Source: Hyphomicrobiales bacterium (GTDB lineage Bacteria > Pseudomonadota > Alphaproteobacteria > Rhizobiales > Xanthobacteraceae). Taken from it: a stretch of DNA of 64,000 bases. Made by a program: the position numbers and the translations under genes. The notes under the pieces were generated by a model. That model saw only the letters and a program-made list of their open reading frames with translations, was not told the origin of the DNA and did no database searches. This document shows, in pieces, positions 34,721 to 43,366 of this stretch (within the stretch, counting starts at the first letter, position 1; the number at the start of each line of letters is the position of its first letter). The stretch covers positions 186,001 to 250,000 of the forward strand of contig JAFKKG010000013.1 of the NCBI GenBank assembly GCA_017305715.1, written 5' to 3'.

Positions 34721-36316
34721 ATGACCGCGAAAGGCTACGACTACATCATCGTGGGCGCCGGATCGGCCGGCTGTGTCGTTGCAAACCGGCTGTCCGCCGA
34801 TCCCTCCTGCCGTGTGCTGCTACTGGAGGCCGGCGGCTCAGATCGAAATTTCTGGCTCAAGCTGCCCGTCGGCTATTACCGGACAATCTATAACGAGCGT
34901 TTTTCGCGCCAGTTCAGGACCGAGCCGAACGAAACCACAGGCGGGCGACCGATCGTCTGGCCACGCGGCCGCGTGCTGGGAGGCTCTTCGTCCATCAACG
35001 GCTTGATCTTCATTCGCGGCCAGCACGAGGATTTCGACGATTGGGAACGGTTGGGAGCGGCAGGCTGGAGCTACCGCGAATTGCTGCCGTATTTCCGGCG
35101 CTACGAGCGCTATGCGGGCGGTGAGAGCCAGTACCATGGCGGCCTCGGCGAGTTCGAAGTTTCCGATCTCCGCAACGACAACGCTGCGTCCGCGGCCTGG
35201 GTGGAAGCCGGTGTCGAGTTTGGACTGCCACGCAATCCCGATTTCAATGGCGAGACGACCTATGGTGTCGGTAGCTACCAGCTCGGCATCGGCAGGCATT
35301 GGCGCACCAGTTCGGCGTCCGCCTTCCTGAAACCGGTCGCGCATCGCCAGAATCTGACAGTCATCACCGGCGCCCAGGTCAGCAAAGTCACGTTTCGGGG
35401 AGCGGTCGCGACCGGCGTCGAATGGATCAAGGATGCGCGCACGTTCAGCGCCGCCGCGGACCGCGAGGTGATCCTGTCGGCCGGCGCCTTGCAGTCGCCG
35501 CAACTGCTGCAATTGTCGGGCGTGGGTCCCGCCGCATTGTTGCGTGGGCTGGGCATTCCGGTCGTCGCTGACTCCCCGGAAGTCGGGCGCAATCTGCAGG
35601 ATCACTATCAGGCGCGCCTGATCGTGCGACTGAAGCAGCCGATCTCGCTGAACGACCAGGTGCGCAATCCAGTCCAACTCGCCAGAATGGGCTTGCAATG
35701 GATGTTCGCGGGCAGCGGCCCGCTGACCGTCGGCGCCGGCCAGGTTGGCGGCGCGGCGCTCACCGAGTACGCCGGCGGCGGTCGTCCCGACGTGCAATTC
35801 AACGTTATGCCGTTGTCGGTCGACAAGCCCGGCGATCCCCTGCACAGCTATTCCGGATTCACGGCATCGGCCTGGCAGTGTCATGCGAAATCGCGCGGGC
35901 AACTGGCGATCCGTTCGACCGACCCGTTCGAGCAGCCGCGCATCGAGCCCAATTATTTTGCCGAGGAGATCGACCGCAAGACAATCGTCGCCGGGCTCAA
36001 CATTCTGCGTGACATCTATCGGCAAAAGGCGTTTCGCGCCCTTTGGGATGTCGAGATGGTGCCGGGTGAAGCCGCAAAAAGCGATGCCGGCCTGTGGGAT
36101 TTCGCGCGCAATACCGGAGGCACGGTGTTTCATTGCGTCGGCACCTGCCGTATGGGAGATGATGCGACGTCGGTGCTCGATCCCCAATTGCGGGTGCGCG
36201 GTGTCGAGCGGTTGCGGGTGATCGACGCGTCCGTGATGCCGCAGATCACGTCGGCCAACACCAATGCCACCAGCCTGATGATCGGAGAGCGCGGGGCCGC
36301 ACTTGTGATATCGTAG
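34721..36316 (+). CDS. GMC-family FAD oxidoreductase (choline/alcohol dehydrogenase type)
   Basis: 531 residues. ADP-binding motif YDYIIVGAGSAGCVVANRLSADP at the N-terminus, GMC signature 1 around GRVLGGSSSINGLIF, signature 2 around SAGALQSPQLLQLSGVGP, and the catalytic His/Asn region FHCVGTCRMGDD... VIDASVMPQITSANTNA. Oxidises an alcohol to an aldehyde. It starts 1 bp after the enolase-family stop; GntR follows 22 bp later. Choline, aryl or polyethylene-glycol alcohols are family substrates. Confidence 0.9.
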   Translation: MTAKGYDYIIVGAGSAGCVVANRLSADPSCRVLLLEAGGSDRNFWLKLPVGYYRTIYNERFSRQFRTEPNETTGGRPIVWPRGRVLGGSSSINGLIFIRGQHEDFDDWERLGAAGWSYRELLPYFRRYERYAGGESQYHGGLGEFEVSDLRNDNAASAAWVEAGVEFGLPRNPDFNGETTYGVGSYQLGIGRHWRTSSASAFLKPVAHRQNLTVITGAQVSKVTFRGAVATGVEWIKDARTFSAAADREVILSAGALQSPQLLQLSGVGPAALLRGLGIPVVADSPEVGRNLQDHYQARLIVRLKQPISLNDQVRNPVQLARMGLQWMFAGSGPLTVGAGQVGGAALTEYAGGGRPDVQFNVMPLSVDKPGDPLHSYSGFTASAWQCHAKSRGQLAIRSTDPFEQPRIEPNYFAEEIDRKTIVAGLNILRDIYRQKAFRALWDVEMVPGEAAKSDAGLWDFARNTGGTVFHCVGTCRMGDDATSVLDPQLRVRGVERLRVIDASVMPQITSANTNATSLMIGERGAALVIS

Positions 36317-36337
36317 GCGCGAGCCGGAGAGCGTGAG

Positions 36338-37060
36338 ATGGAACTGATTTCCGACAGTCACGTCCCAAAATATGCACAGATTGCCGATATCTTCCGGCAG
36401 CGCATCGCGCGGGGCATTTGGGCGCAGGGCGTGCGGTTGCCGGCGAACGAAGATCTGGCCGCGGAATTCGGCGTCTCCCGCGTCACCATCCGGCAGGCGG
36501 TCGACCTGCTGGCTCGCGACGGCATTATCGAGGCGCGGCAGGGCCGCGGCACCTTCATCACCGGCATGCTGAAGCAGGATCGCTGGCTCAAGGTCGAGAC
36601 CACGTTGTCCGACCTTGCCGAGGTATACCGCGACACTTCGCCGGAGATCATCAACATCTCGGAAAGCCGCACCGATGCGCCGTTGCTGCCCGAGGACGGC
36701 AAGCCGGCCGCGAATTATGTTTTCATGCGGCGCGTGCATTCGCGGGACAAGCGGCCGTATTGCGTGATCTCGATTTATCTCGACGAGAAGGTATTTCAGA
36801 AGTCGCCAAAGCGGTTTCGCAAGGAAACGGTCATTCCAATCCTGAAGGATATGCGTGATCCCGCCATTAGCAGTGCCCGGCAAACGCTGACGATCGGTAC
36901 CGCCGATCTAGAGGCGGCGAAGCTGTTGCAAGTGCCGTTGAATTCACCGGTCGCCGAGGTTCGGCGGGTTTTCACCAGTGCGGACCGAACGGTGATCTAT
37001 TTGGGCGAAGTCACCTATCGTGGCGATTTCATTCGCATCGACATGGATCTGCGGCCCTGA
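36338..37060 (+). CDS. GntR-family regulator with UTRA domain (HutC subfamily)
   Basis: 240 residues. Winged helix at 10-75 (YAQIADIFRQRIARGIWAQG ... FGVSRVTIRQAVDLLARDGIIEARQGRGTFI), then a UTRA ligand domain with the conserved pattern VFMRRVHSRDKRPYCVISIYLDEKVF and a C-terminal GEVTYRGDFIRIDMDL. Last gene of the three-gene operon; likely represses it. Convergent with the ClC gene, 9 bp apart. Confidence 0.9.
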   Translation: MELISDSHVPKYAQIADIFRQRIARGIWAQGVRLPANEDLAAEFGVSRVTIRQAVDLLARDGIIEARQGRGTFITGMLKQDRWLKVETTLSDLAEVYRDTSPEIINISESRTDAPLLPEDGKPAANYVFMRRVHSRDKRPYCVISIYLDEKVFQKSPKRFRKETVIPILKDMRDPAISSARQTLTIGTADLEAAKLLQVPLNSPVAEVRRVFTSADRTVIYLGEVTYRGDFIRIDMDLRP

Positions 37061-37069
37061 GCGCGCCGT

Positions 37070-38893
37070 TCACCGGAAGAATAGTTCCTGATTGCGCCGC
37101 TCCAGCTCTTCGCCATAGGTTCGCAATACGTTCGCCTCGCTGACGGTCCCGATGGCGGCGCGGTGCTCGGGCCGGTCGACGACTGCCAGCACATCGGCTT
37201 CGCTGCGCTCGAAGGCGGTCATGATCTCGCGGATGGAGGTGTCCGGAAGCAGGAACTCCTCTTTCTGTTGCGCCAGCGTCGAAAGCGGCTGATCCGTCCT
37301 GGTGGCGGTCGAGTGCAAATCGGCTGAAGAGACCAGGCCGGCATAGGTTCCGTTCGGGTCGCGCAACACGATCTGCCGAACGCGCGCGGGCGAGAACAGT
37401 TTTTGCGCTTCCGCGATCGGCGTAGTGCTGAGTGCATTGTCGAAATCGGAGCGCATGAGCGACGAAGCGCGCAATTGCTGGACCCAGCCGACGTCCTGCG
37501 GGCCGCGAATGACCTCGCCGCGCAGATGGAACCGCCAGGTGGCAAAGCTGTAGCCAAATAATTCCCTGACGATCAGCGCGCAGACCGATGAAGCGACCAC
37601 CGCGCCGACGGTCACGGAGAAGTCTCCCGTGATCTCGAGCGCCAGACAGATCATGCTGAACGGCGCGCCAAGCACGCCGGTGCCGAGCGCGGCCAGCGCC
37701 GCGATAGCCGCCGTTCCGGGCTGCAAGGCCAGATCGGGAAACGGCACGGTCAGAACCACGCTGTAGAGTTGCCCGACCAGCGCGCCCAGCATCAGCGAGG
37801 CGAAGAACAGGCCGCCGCGAAAGCCCGATCCCAGCGATATTGCCGATGCCATCATCTTCAGCAGGATCGTTGTGGTCAGCAGCAGCCAAGTCGGGTTGCT
37901 CACCAGCAGGATCTGCATCGCGCCATGTCCGGCTCCCAGCACGGTCGGTGTAAGGAGCGCAAGGCTGCCAAGAAGGACGCCCCCGAGAACGGGCCGCAGC
38001 GCGCCGCCGAGAATCGTCAGTCGCTGAAAGCAGCGTTCGGAAAACGCCACGGCCAGCATCAGCAGGATGCTGGCGAAAGCACAGATGACCCCGATCAGGA
38101 CCGTTTGCCCGATCATTTCGACCGATACCGGCGAGGGAAAGCCCGGCACGAGCAGAAATTGGAGGTGCGTCAAATGCCGAGCGACCAGCCACGATGTCAC
38201 CGCGCTCGCAATCACGGGCACCAGACCGGCCGAAGTGTAGGCGCCGAGAATGACCTCGAAGGCAAAGAAGGCTCCCGCGAGCGGCGCCGAGAAGGCGGCG
38301 CTGATGGCTCCCGCCGCGCCGCAAGCCACCAGCAGTCGCATGTCGTTGCGGCGAGCCGCCAGCCGCTGGCCGATATGGGAGCCGAATGCGGAACAGATTT
38401 GGGTGTACCCGGCCTCGAGTCCGACCGATCCGCCAAAGCCGTTTGATAGCAAGGTCTGCATCGAGATGAGCATGCTGCCCCGAAACGAGACGCGCCCGCC
38501 GTAGAGCGCGTTGGCCTCGATCGCGTCGGCCAGTTGCTGTCCCTTGATATGGCGCGCGAAGAACAGTCCGACGGCGGCCAGGACGGCGCCGCCGAGGACC
38601 GGAATTAGCAGGGTACGCTGCCAGGAGATGACGCCGGTAGAGCTGAGATGGGCGTCAAAGGGGATATCGAACAACAGAGCGTGCGCGACCTGGCTCAGTT
38701 TCGAGATGGCGGCGACCAACAATCCGGAGAGCAAGCCAATCACGATGGCGACCAAAACGAGGCCGGTTTCACGGCTGCGGACGAAATTGCGCAACGCCGC
38801 CGGCAACAGATAATAGCTGGAGGCTTTGGGTTTCTTTGCCGTGTCGGGGGGAGTGGCAACCGTCATTGCGGCCAACGCCCGTCGCCGTCGCAT
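37070..38893 (-). CDS. ClC-family chloride channel/transporter with two C-terminal CBS domains
   Basis: 607 residues. Voltage_CLC domain about residues 60-430, then two CBS domains (about 475-535 and 545-605). The gating glutamate is retained in GLEAGYTQI (equivalent of GREGP in E. coli ClcA), and the later filter loop is GSGFRGGLFFASL. The first selectivity motif GSGIP is replaced by the region around LYGGRVSFRGSM, so anion preference may differ from Cl-. ATG at 38866 is an alternative start. Single-gene unit. Confidence 0.87.
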   Translation of the reverse strand: MRRRRALAAMTVATPPDTAKKPKASSYYLLPAALRNFVRSRETGLVLVAIVIGLLSGLLVAAISKLSQVAHALLFDIPFDAHLSSTGVISWQRTLLIPVLGGAVLAAVGLFFARHIKGQQLADAIEANALYGGRVSFRGSMLISMQTLLSNGFGGSVGLEAGYTQICSAFGSHIGQRLAARRNDMRLLVACGAAGAISAAFSAPLAGAFFAFEVILGAYTSAGLVPVIASAVTSWLVARHLTHLQFLLVPGFPSPVSVEMIGQTVLIGVICAFASILLMLAVAFSERCFQRLTILGGALRPVLGGVLLGSLALLTPTVLGAGHGAMQILLVSNPTWLLLTTTILLKMMASAISLGSGFRGGLFFASLMLGALVGQLYSVVLTVPFPDLALQPGTAAIAALAALGTGVLGAPFSMICLALEITGDFSVTVGAVVASSVCALIVRELFGYSFATWRFHLRGEVIRGPQDVGWVQQLRASSLMRSDFDNALSTTPIAEAQKLFSPARVRQIVLRDPNGTYAGLVSSADLHSTATRTDQPLSTLAQQKEEFLLPDTSIREIMTAFERSEADVLAVVDRPEHRAAIGTVSEANVLRTYGEELERRNQELFFR

Positions 38894-39323
38894 CTGACCA
38901 CGTGGAATCCGATACTGCCGCGCAGCGAATGATTGGGCGATGGCCGATCATGAAAAGGGTCGTGTGGCGTGGTGAAGTGGTGATATCGAGAAGAAAAATA
39001 ATCCATGCACCATTCCCAGACGTTGCCTGCTGCATTCTACAGGCCGCGGCCATTGGCTGCAAAGGCATCAATCGGTGTCGTTCCGATGTAACTAGCGCCG
39101 GCAGTGTTACAATCGGGAAATTCGCACTGCCAGATGTTGCAATGACATTCAACTGCAGGGGTTAATTCCCGCCCCAGGGGTAGATTTCCTGCTAGCCGCC
39201 ACGCGCGGCCATCTCCCATTCGACGCCGTTCCCACATGCCGCCGCGGCATCCGCGCGTCCTCCGTCGCGGTTGCCGGGTATCAAGCCCAGGGCCGACCGC
39301 ACAGGCCCGCGCCATTCGCATAT
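38894..39323. other. Intergenic region upstream of the ClC gene and the CoA-ligase operon
   Basis: About 430 bp between divergent genes. No coding frame here has family signatures. The right end carries the first copy of the TCATTA-N7-TAATGA operator; the rest shows no clear repeat or promoter to my eye. Confidence 0.5.
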
Positions 39324-39342
39324 TCATTATTGACGATAATGA
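39324..39342. promoter_or_regulatory. MarR-type operator, copy 1 (TCATTA-N7-TAATGA)
   Basis: Perfect 6-bp arms TCATTA / TAATGA around TTGACGA, extending to 7 bp when read with a 5-base spacer. TTGACG inside it could be the -35 of the CoA-ligase promoter with TAGCTT at 39353-39358 as -10, so occupancy would repress. The same motif occurs upstream of a binding protein gene (43291) and in modified form at the MarR gene (45163). Confidence 0.7.
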
Positions 39343-39399
39343 CTAACAAGATTAGCTTTAATCCAGTGATATTATTCGACTTTGGGGCGGGCTTTGCCG

Positions 39400-41274
39400 A
39401 TGCAATCGGAATTTGGCTTGGACACAGTGGCCGCCGGCGAAGGCGCTATGTCCGCATTCGCGAACTCGTCCTGCGAGGTCGAACGGCGGCAGGGCGGACA
39501 ATTGGTCCTTCGAAGTTCGCTCCCGCAGGCACCATATCCCGACAGCGTCATCGCCGTTTTGAAGGCGAGGGCAGACCTGTCCGGCGAGGAGGTGCTGTTT
39601 CGGGAGGCAGGCGCCGATGGAATTACCGGCGAGTTGAATCACAGGGATGCCTATTTTCTCGCCTGCAAGATCGGGCGCCTTTATCTGGAGCTTGGGGCAT
39701 CGCAAGATCGCCCGGTTGCGCTGATTGCCGACAATTCGATTCAGGCGGCGATCGCTATTCTGGGCTGCTATGCCGCAGGCGTACCCGTCGCGCCGATTTC
39801 GCCATCCTACTCGAAGCTTTCGAGCGATTACGGCAAACTCCGCTACATCATTGGCCTGCTGACGCCCGCGCTGGTCATCTTCGACGATGCCGTCGAGCAT
39901 GCCGGCGCGATCGCCGGCATCGCTTGGGGCGACGCGCGGCTGGCGACCATGAACCGGCAAGCGCGCGGCATGCTGTCGTGGGATGATCTGCTCGGCGGCA
40001 GGCCGATCGATCCGGACCTGACCCGCTCACGGGACCAAATCGCCAAAATCCTGTTCACCTCGGGCTCAACCGGCATGCCGAAGGGCGTCATCAACACCCA
40101 GCGCATGATGATGTCGAACCAGATCGCGCTGGCGCAGGTCTGGCCTGGGGTCTTCGACAAGCCGCCCGTGCTGGTCGACTGGCTGCCGTGGAACCATACC
40201 TATGGCGGCAACCAGATCTTCAACATGCCGATCGTGTTCGGCGGATCGCTGACCATTGATCGCGGCCGGCCGACGCCGGCGGGCATCGACACCATGATCA
40301 AGTCGATCAAGCAGATCAGGCCGAATCTCTATCTCAACGTGCCGCGCGTGCTGGACATGCTCGCCGACCGTCTCGATGCCGACAATTCCTTTGCCGAGGC
40401 CATGTTCGAGCGCCTCGAACTGATCGGCTATGCGGGCGCGGCGCTGCCTGTTCCCGTCGCCAACAAGCTCAGCAAGGTTGCAAAGCGAATCAAGGGCCGG
40501 AGCATTCCCGTGGTCGGGCTTTGGGGCGCCACGGAAACCGCGCCGGTCGTTACCGCGGTCTATTTTCCATCCTCGGAGCCCGCCAATATCGGCCTGCCAA
40601 TTCCAGGGTTTGAGCTCAAATTCACGCCCGATGGTACCAAGCATGAGATGCGCGTGCGTGGACCCGGCGTCACCCCGGGCTACTGGCGCCAGCCGGATGT
40701 CACCGCCAAGGCCTTTGACGAAGAGGGCTACTACCGCATGGGCGATGCCGGCCGCTTCGTCGATCCTGCCAATGTGAATGCAGGGCTGATCTTCGACGGG
40801 CGCGTCGCCGAGAATTTCAAGCTCTTGTCCGGAACATGGGTGAATGTTGGTTCCCTGCGCGTCAGCGTGATCGCGGCCTGCGCCGACCTGATCGCGGACG
40901 TGGTGATCGCGGGGCACAATCAGGATTATATAGCCGCGCTGATTTTTCCGAAGCTTGCCGCTTGCCGGGAACTGGCAGGCGTCGAGATAGATGATCCCAA
41001 TAGCGAATATCTGATCGAACCCAAGGTACGGGAGACTATTCGCGCAGCGTTGGCCGCCCACAACAGGAATGCCGGCGGAAGTTCAAACCGAATCGTCCGC
41101 GCCCTGATCCTGCGCGATCCGCCGTCGGTCGATGCCGGCGAGATCACGGACAAGGGATACATCAACCAGCGTGCCGTGCTCGAGCGGCGGGCGTCGTTGG
41201 TCGACGCGATCTACCACGGTGGAGCCCATGCCGGCGTGATCGACATCGATCCTGCCGCGGTTCCGCAAGCCTAG
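39400..41274 (+). CDS. Acyl-CoA ligase, feruloyl-CoA-synthetase-like
   Basis: 624-residue ATP-dependent acid:CoA ligase of the AMP-binding superfamily. P-loop ILFTSGSTGMPKGVINTQRM (about residue 215) is the form usual in feruloyl-CoA synthetases; later motifs are VVGLWGATETAPVV (adenine pocket), YYRMGDAGRF and the C-terminal hinge. It would activate a hydroxycinnamate or other aryl acid to the CoA ester in the cytoplasm. ATG at 39400 was chosen; ATG at 39448 is possible, and 39382 is a TTG. The MarR-type operator lies 57 bp upstream. The nearby enoyl-CoA hydratase, thiolase-like protein and Rieske oxygenase fit phenylpropanoid breakdown. Confidence 0.85.
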   Translation: MQSEFGLDTVAAGEGAMSAFANSSCEVERRQGGQLVLRSSLPQAPYPDSVIAVLKARADLSGEEVLFREAGADGITGELNHRDAYFLACKIGRLYLELGASQDRPVALIADNSIQAAIAILGCYAAGVPVAPISPSYSKLSSDYGKLRYIIGLLTPALVIFDDAVEHAGAIAGIAWGDARLATMNRQARGMLSWDDLLGGRPIDPDLTRSRDQIAKILFTSGSTGMPKGVINTQRMMMSNQIALAQVWPGVFDKPPVLVDWLPWNHTYGGNQIFNMPIVFGGSLTIDRGRPTPAGIDTMIKSIKQIRPNLYLNVPRVLDMLADRLDADNSFAEAMFERLELIGYAGAALPVPVANKLSKVAKRIKGRSIPVVGLWGATETAPVVTAVYFPSSEPANIGLPIPGFELKFTPDGTKHEMRVRGPGVTPGYWRQPDVTAKAFDEEGYYRMGDAGRFVDPANVNAGLIFDGRVAENFKLLSGTWVNVGSLRVSVIAACADLIADVVIAGHNQDYIAALIFPKLAACRELAGVEIDDPNSEYLIEPKVRETIRAALAAHNRNAGGSSNRIVRALILRDPPSVDAGEITDKGYINQRAVLERRASLVDAIYHGGAHAGVIDIDPAAVPQA

Positions 41275-41332
41275 ATGCGGGCCGGTTGGCGGCCTTTCAT
41301 TCGACATACGAATTCATTGTTGGGAGTGACGG

Positions 41333-42547
41333 GTGTTTGACGACGTCGAGATTCCTTACCGCGGCTATTGGTCGACGCCCTTCGCAAAATGGCAGGGCGT
41401 CTTTGCCGGCCTGCACAGCATTCGTTTCGCGGCCGATGTCGCAAAGTCGGAACTGAAGCGGCGACGCATTGCCCCCGAAGCGTTCGACCATGCCGTCCTC
41501 GGCGTAACCATCCCGCAGTGGCGCGGCTTTTGGGGGGTGCCGTGGCTGATGAGCATGGTCGGGAACGACAACGTCACCGGCCCCACCGTTGCGCAGGCCT
41601 GCCAGACCGGTCCACGCTGCCTGATCGCGGCGGCCATGGAATTGAGCGGCGGACAGGCGAACAGCGCGCTGGTCGTAACCTGCGACCGGATGTCGAACGG
41701 AGCCTTCGTGACCTATCCCGGTGATGGCGGATGGGGTGGGTTGCCCAAGACGGAATCCTGGACCGTTGATAATTTTCTCGAAGCGCCCGATCTCGGCCAC
41801 CCCGTGGTTCAGACGGCGGAGAATGTCGCCAGGCGTTGGCAGATCAGCCGCGAGGAGCAGCATGACGTCGTGCTCCGGCGTTACGAGCAGTATCAGGACG
41901 CGCTAGCCGACAATCGCGCTTTCCAGCGGCGGTACATGACGCTGCCGTTCGAGGTGCCGGATCCCAAGTTCATCAAAGTCGCGGGGCTCATCGATGGTGA
42001 CGCCGGGGTGAACGAGACCTCACGCGAGGCGCTCGATCGCCTGATGCCGGCAACGCAACGCGACACGGTGACCTACGCCAGCCAGACCCATCCGGCGGAC
42101 GGCAATGCCGCCGTCATTGTCGCGACCACGGATCGCGCCAGGGAACTGACCGCCGATGCCCGTCTGCGCATCCGCATTCGCGGCTTTGGGCAGGCCCGTG
42201 CCGAGCCGGCACTGATGCCGGCGGCCCCGATACCCGCCGCCCGGATCGCGCTGGAGCGCGCGGGGATCGGGCTTCATCACTTGACCGCCGTGAAATCGCA
42301 CAACCCGTTCATCGTCAACGACATCGTATTCGCGTGCGAGACCGGCTTTCCGGTCGAGCGGATGAATAATTTTGGTTCATCCCTGGTGTTCGGTCATCCG
42401 CAGGGGCCGACCGGAACGCGGCTCATCATCGAATTGATCGAGGAACTGATTATCCGGGGCGGTGGGTTTGGATTGTATCACGGCTGTGCCGCGGGTGACG
42501 CGGGCTTTGCCGTTGTCATCGAGGTCGACGACCGATCCGCGGCCTGA
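41333..42547 (+). CDS. Thiolase-family protein
   Basis: 404 residues, GTG start preceded by GGGAG. N-terminal nucleophile Cys90 in AQACQTGPRC, GHPQGPTGTR (equivalent of GHPxGxSG) and the second Cys in YHGCAAGDAG are retained; the NEAF loop is SHNPFIVND, lacking the glutamate. Thiolases cleave 3-oxoacyl-CoA or condense acyl-CoAs. Located between the ligase and a transglutaminase-like gene, it may remove acetyl-CoA from the ligase product after hydration and oxidation. The loop change leaves room for a different reaction. Confidence 0.83.
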   Translation: MFDDVEIPYRGYWSTPFAKWQGVFAGLHSIRFAADVAKSELKRRRIAPEAFDHAVLGVTIPQWRGFWGVPWLMSMVGNDNVTGPTVAQACQTGPRCLIAAAMELSGGQANSALVVTCDRMSNGAFVTYPGDGGWGGLPKTESWTVDNFLEAPDLGHPVVQTAENVARRWQISREEQHDVVLRRYEQYQDALADNRAFQRRYMTLPFEVPDPKFIKVAGLIDGDAGVNETSREALDRLMPATQRDTVTYASQTHPADGNAAVIVATTDRARELTADARLRIRIRGFGQARAEPALMPAAPIPAARIALERAGIGLHHLTAVKSHNPFIVNDIVFACETGFPVERMNNFGSSLVFGHPQGPTGTRLIIELIEELIIRGGGFGLYHGCAAGDAGFAVVIEVDDRSAA

Positions 42548-42578
42548 CCGCCGCTTTCCCGCCCACGGAGTTAGCAAG

Positions 42579-43292
42579 ATGATTTTCACACCCTATGGCC
42601 TTCCCGAAACAAGCGAGGCCTATCTCACGCCGACCTACTTCCTCGACTCCGATGCTCCGGTCGTCGTGGACTTCGCCAGGCGGGTCGCCGGTGACGAGAA
42701 AGATCCAGCCAAAATCGCCGTGAGGCTTTTCTATGCCGTTCGCGATGAATTTCGCTACGACCCGTTCGCGATCTGGCTTGCGCCGGAAAAATTCCAGGCC
42801 AGCATCGTGGTCAAGCAGGGTTACGGATTCTGCATCACCAAGGCGGTGCTGCTGGCCGCGGCAGCGCGGGTATGCGGCATACCGTCGGCGATCGGCCTCA
42901 GCGATGTGATCAACCATTTCACATCGCCCAAGCTGAAGAAGGCGATGGGGGGCCGCGAGATTTTCCTGCATCACGGTTATGCGGCGCTCTATCTCGGCGG
43001 CAATTGGGTGAAGGCGGCGCCCGCCTTCAACATCGAACTGTGCACCCGCTTCGGCGTGCCTCCCACCGAGTTCGACGGCGTCAACGATGCGATCCTGCAG
43101 AAGTATGACGCCGAGAACAACGTGCGCATGGAGTATTTGCGCGACCACGGTTACTGGTCCGATCTGCCGTTCAACCGGGTGAAGGATGACATGGACGGCT
43201 ACTATCCGGCCGGTTTCAATTACGGCGGCGGCGCCAGCGGCGGCGACGAGCGCTTTGACGGCGAACGCGCCGCTGCGCTGCCCGAAACATAA
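42579..43292 (+). CDS. Transglutaminase-like domain protein
   Basis: 237 residues. The transglutaminase core has Cys85 in GYGFCITKAVLLAAAARVCGIP and the later strand GYAALYLGGNWVKAAPAFN, the place where the His and Asp of the papain-like triad sit; a His-His pair (LHHGYAALYL) precedes the strand. No signal peptide, so cytoplasmic. Members act as cysteine proteases, amidases or transglutaminases. Its position inside an acyl-CoA operon suggests it hydrolyses or transfers an amide or thioester, but this is not shown. Start fixed by ATG at 42579, 31 bp after the thiolase stop. Confidence 0.78.
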   Translation: MIFTPYGLPETSEAYLTPTYFLDSDAPVVVDFARRVAGDEKDPAKIAVRLFYAVRDEFRYDPFAIWLAPEKFQASIVVKQGYGFCITKAVLLAAAARVCGIPSAIGLSDVINHFTSPKLKKAMGGREIFLHHGYAALYLGGNWVKAAPAFNIELCTRFGVPPTEFDGVNDAILQKYDAENNVRMEYLRDHGYWSDLPFNRVKDDMDGYYPAGFNYGGGASGGDERFDGERAAALPET

Positions 43293-43313
43293 TCATTAAC
43301 GGCGATAATGATT
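43291..43313. promoter_or_regulatory. MarR-type operator, copy 2
   Basis: AATCATTA and TAATGATT, perfect 8-bp arms around ACGGCGA; core TCATTA-N7-TAATGA identical to copy 1. It overlaps the stop of the transglutaminase-like gene and lies just upstream of a -35-like TTGACT at 43316. Confidence 0.7.
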
Positions 43314-43315
43314 GC

Positions 43316-43343
43316 TTGACTGCCTTTCGTTCAAAGGTAATCT
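43316..43343 (+). promoter_or_regulatory. Possible promoter of the binding-protein gene
   Basis: TTGACT (43316-43321), 16-bp spacer, TAATCT (43338-43343), immediately downstream of the operator and 24 bp before the start codon. Reasonable sigma-70 type match. Confidence 0.45.
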
Positions 43344-43366
43344 TGAAAGATAATGGAGGGTGGGTC

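Noticed and set aside
34838-36883. 681-codon minus-strand frame opposite the GMC and GntR genes
   Set aside because: Antisense shadow over two genes with clear motifs on the plus strand.
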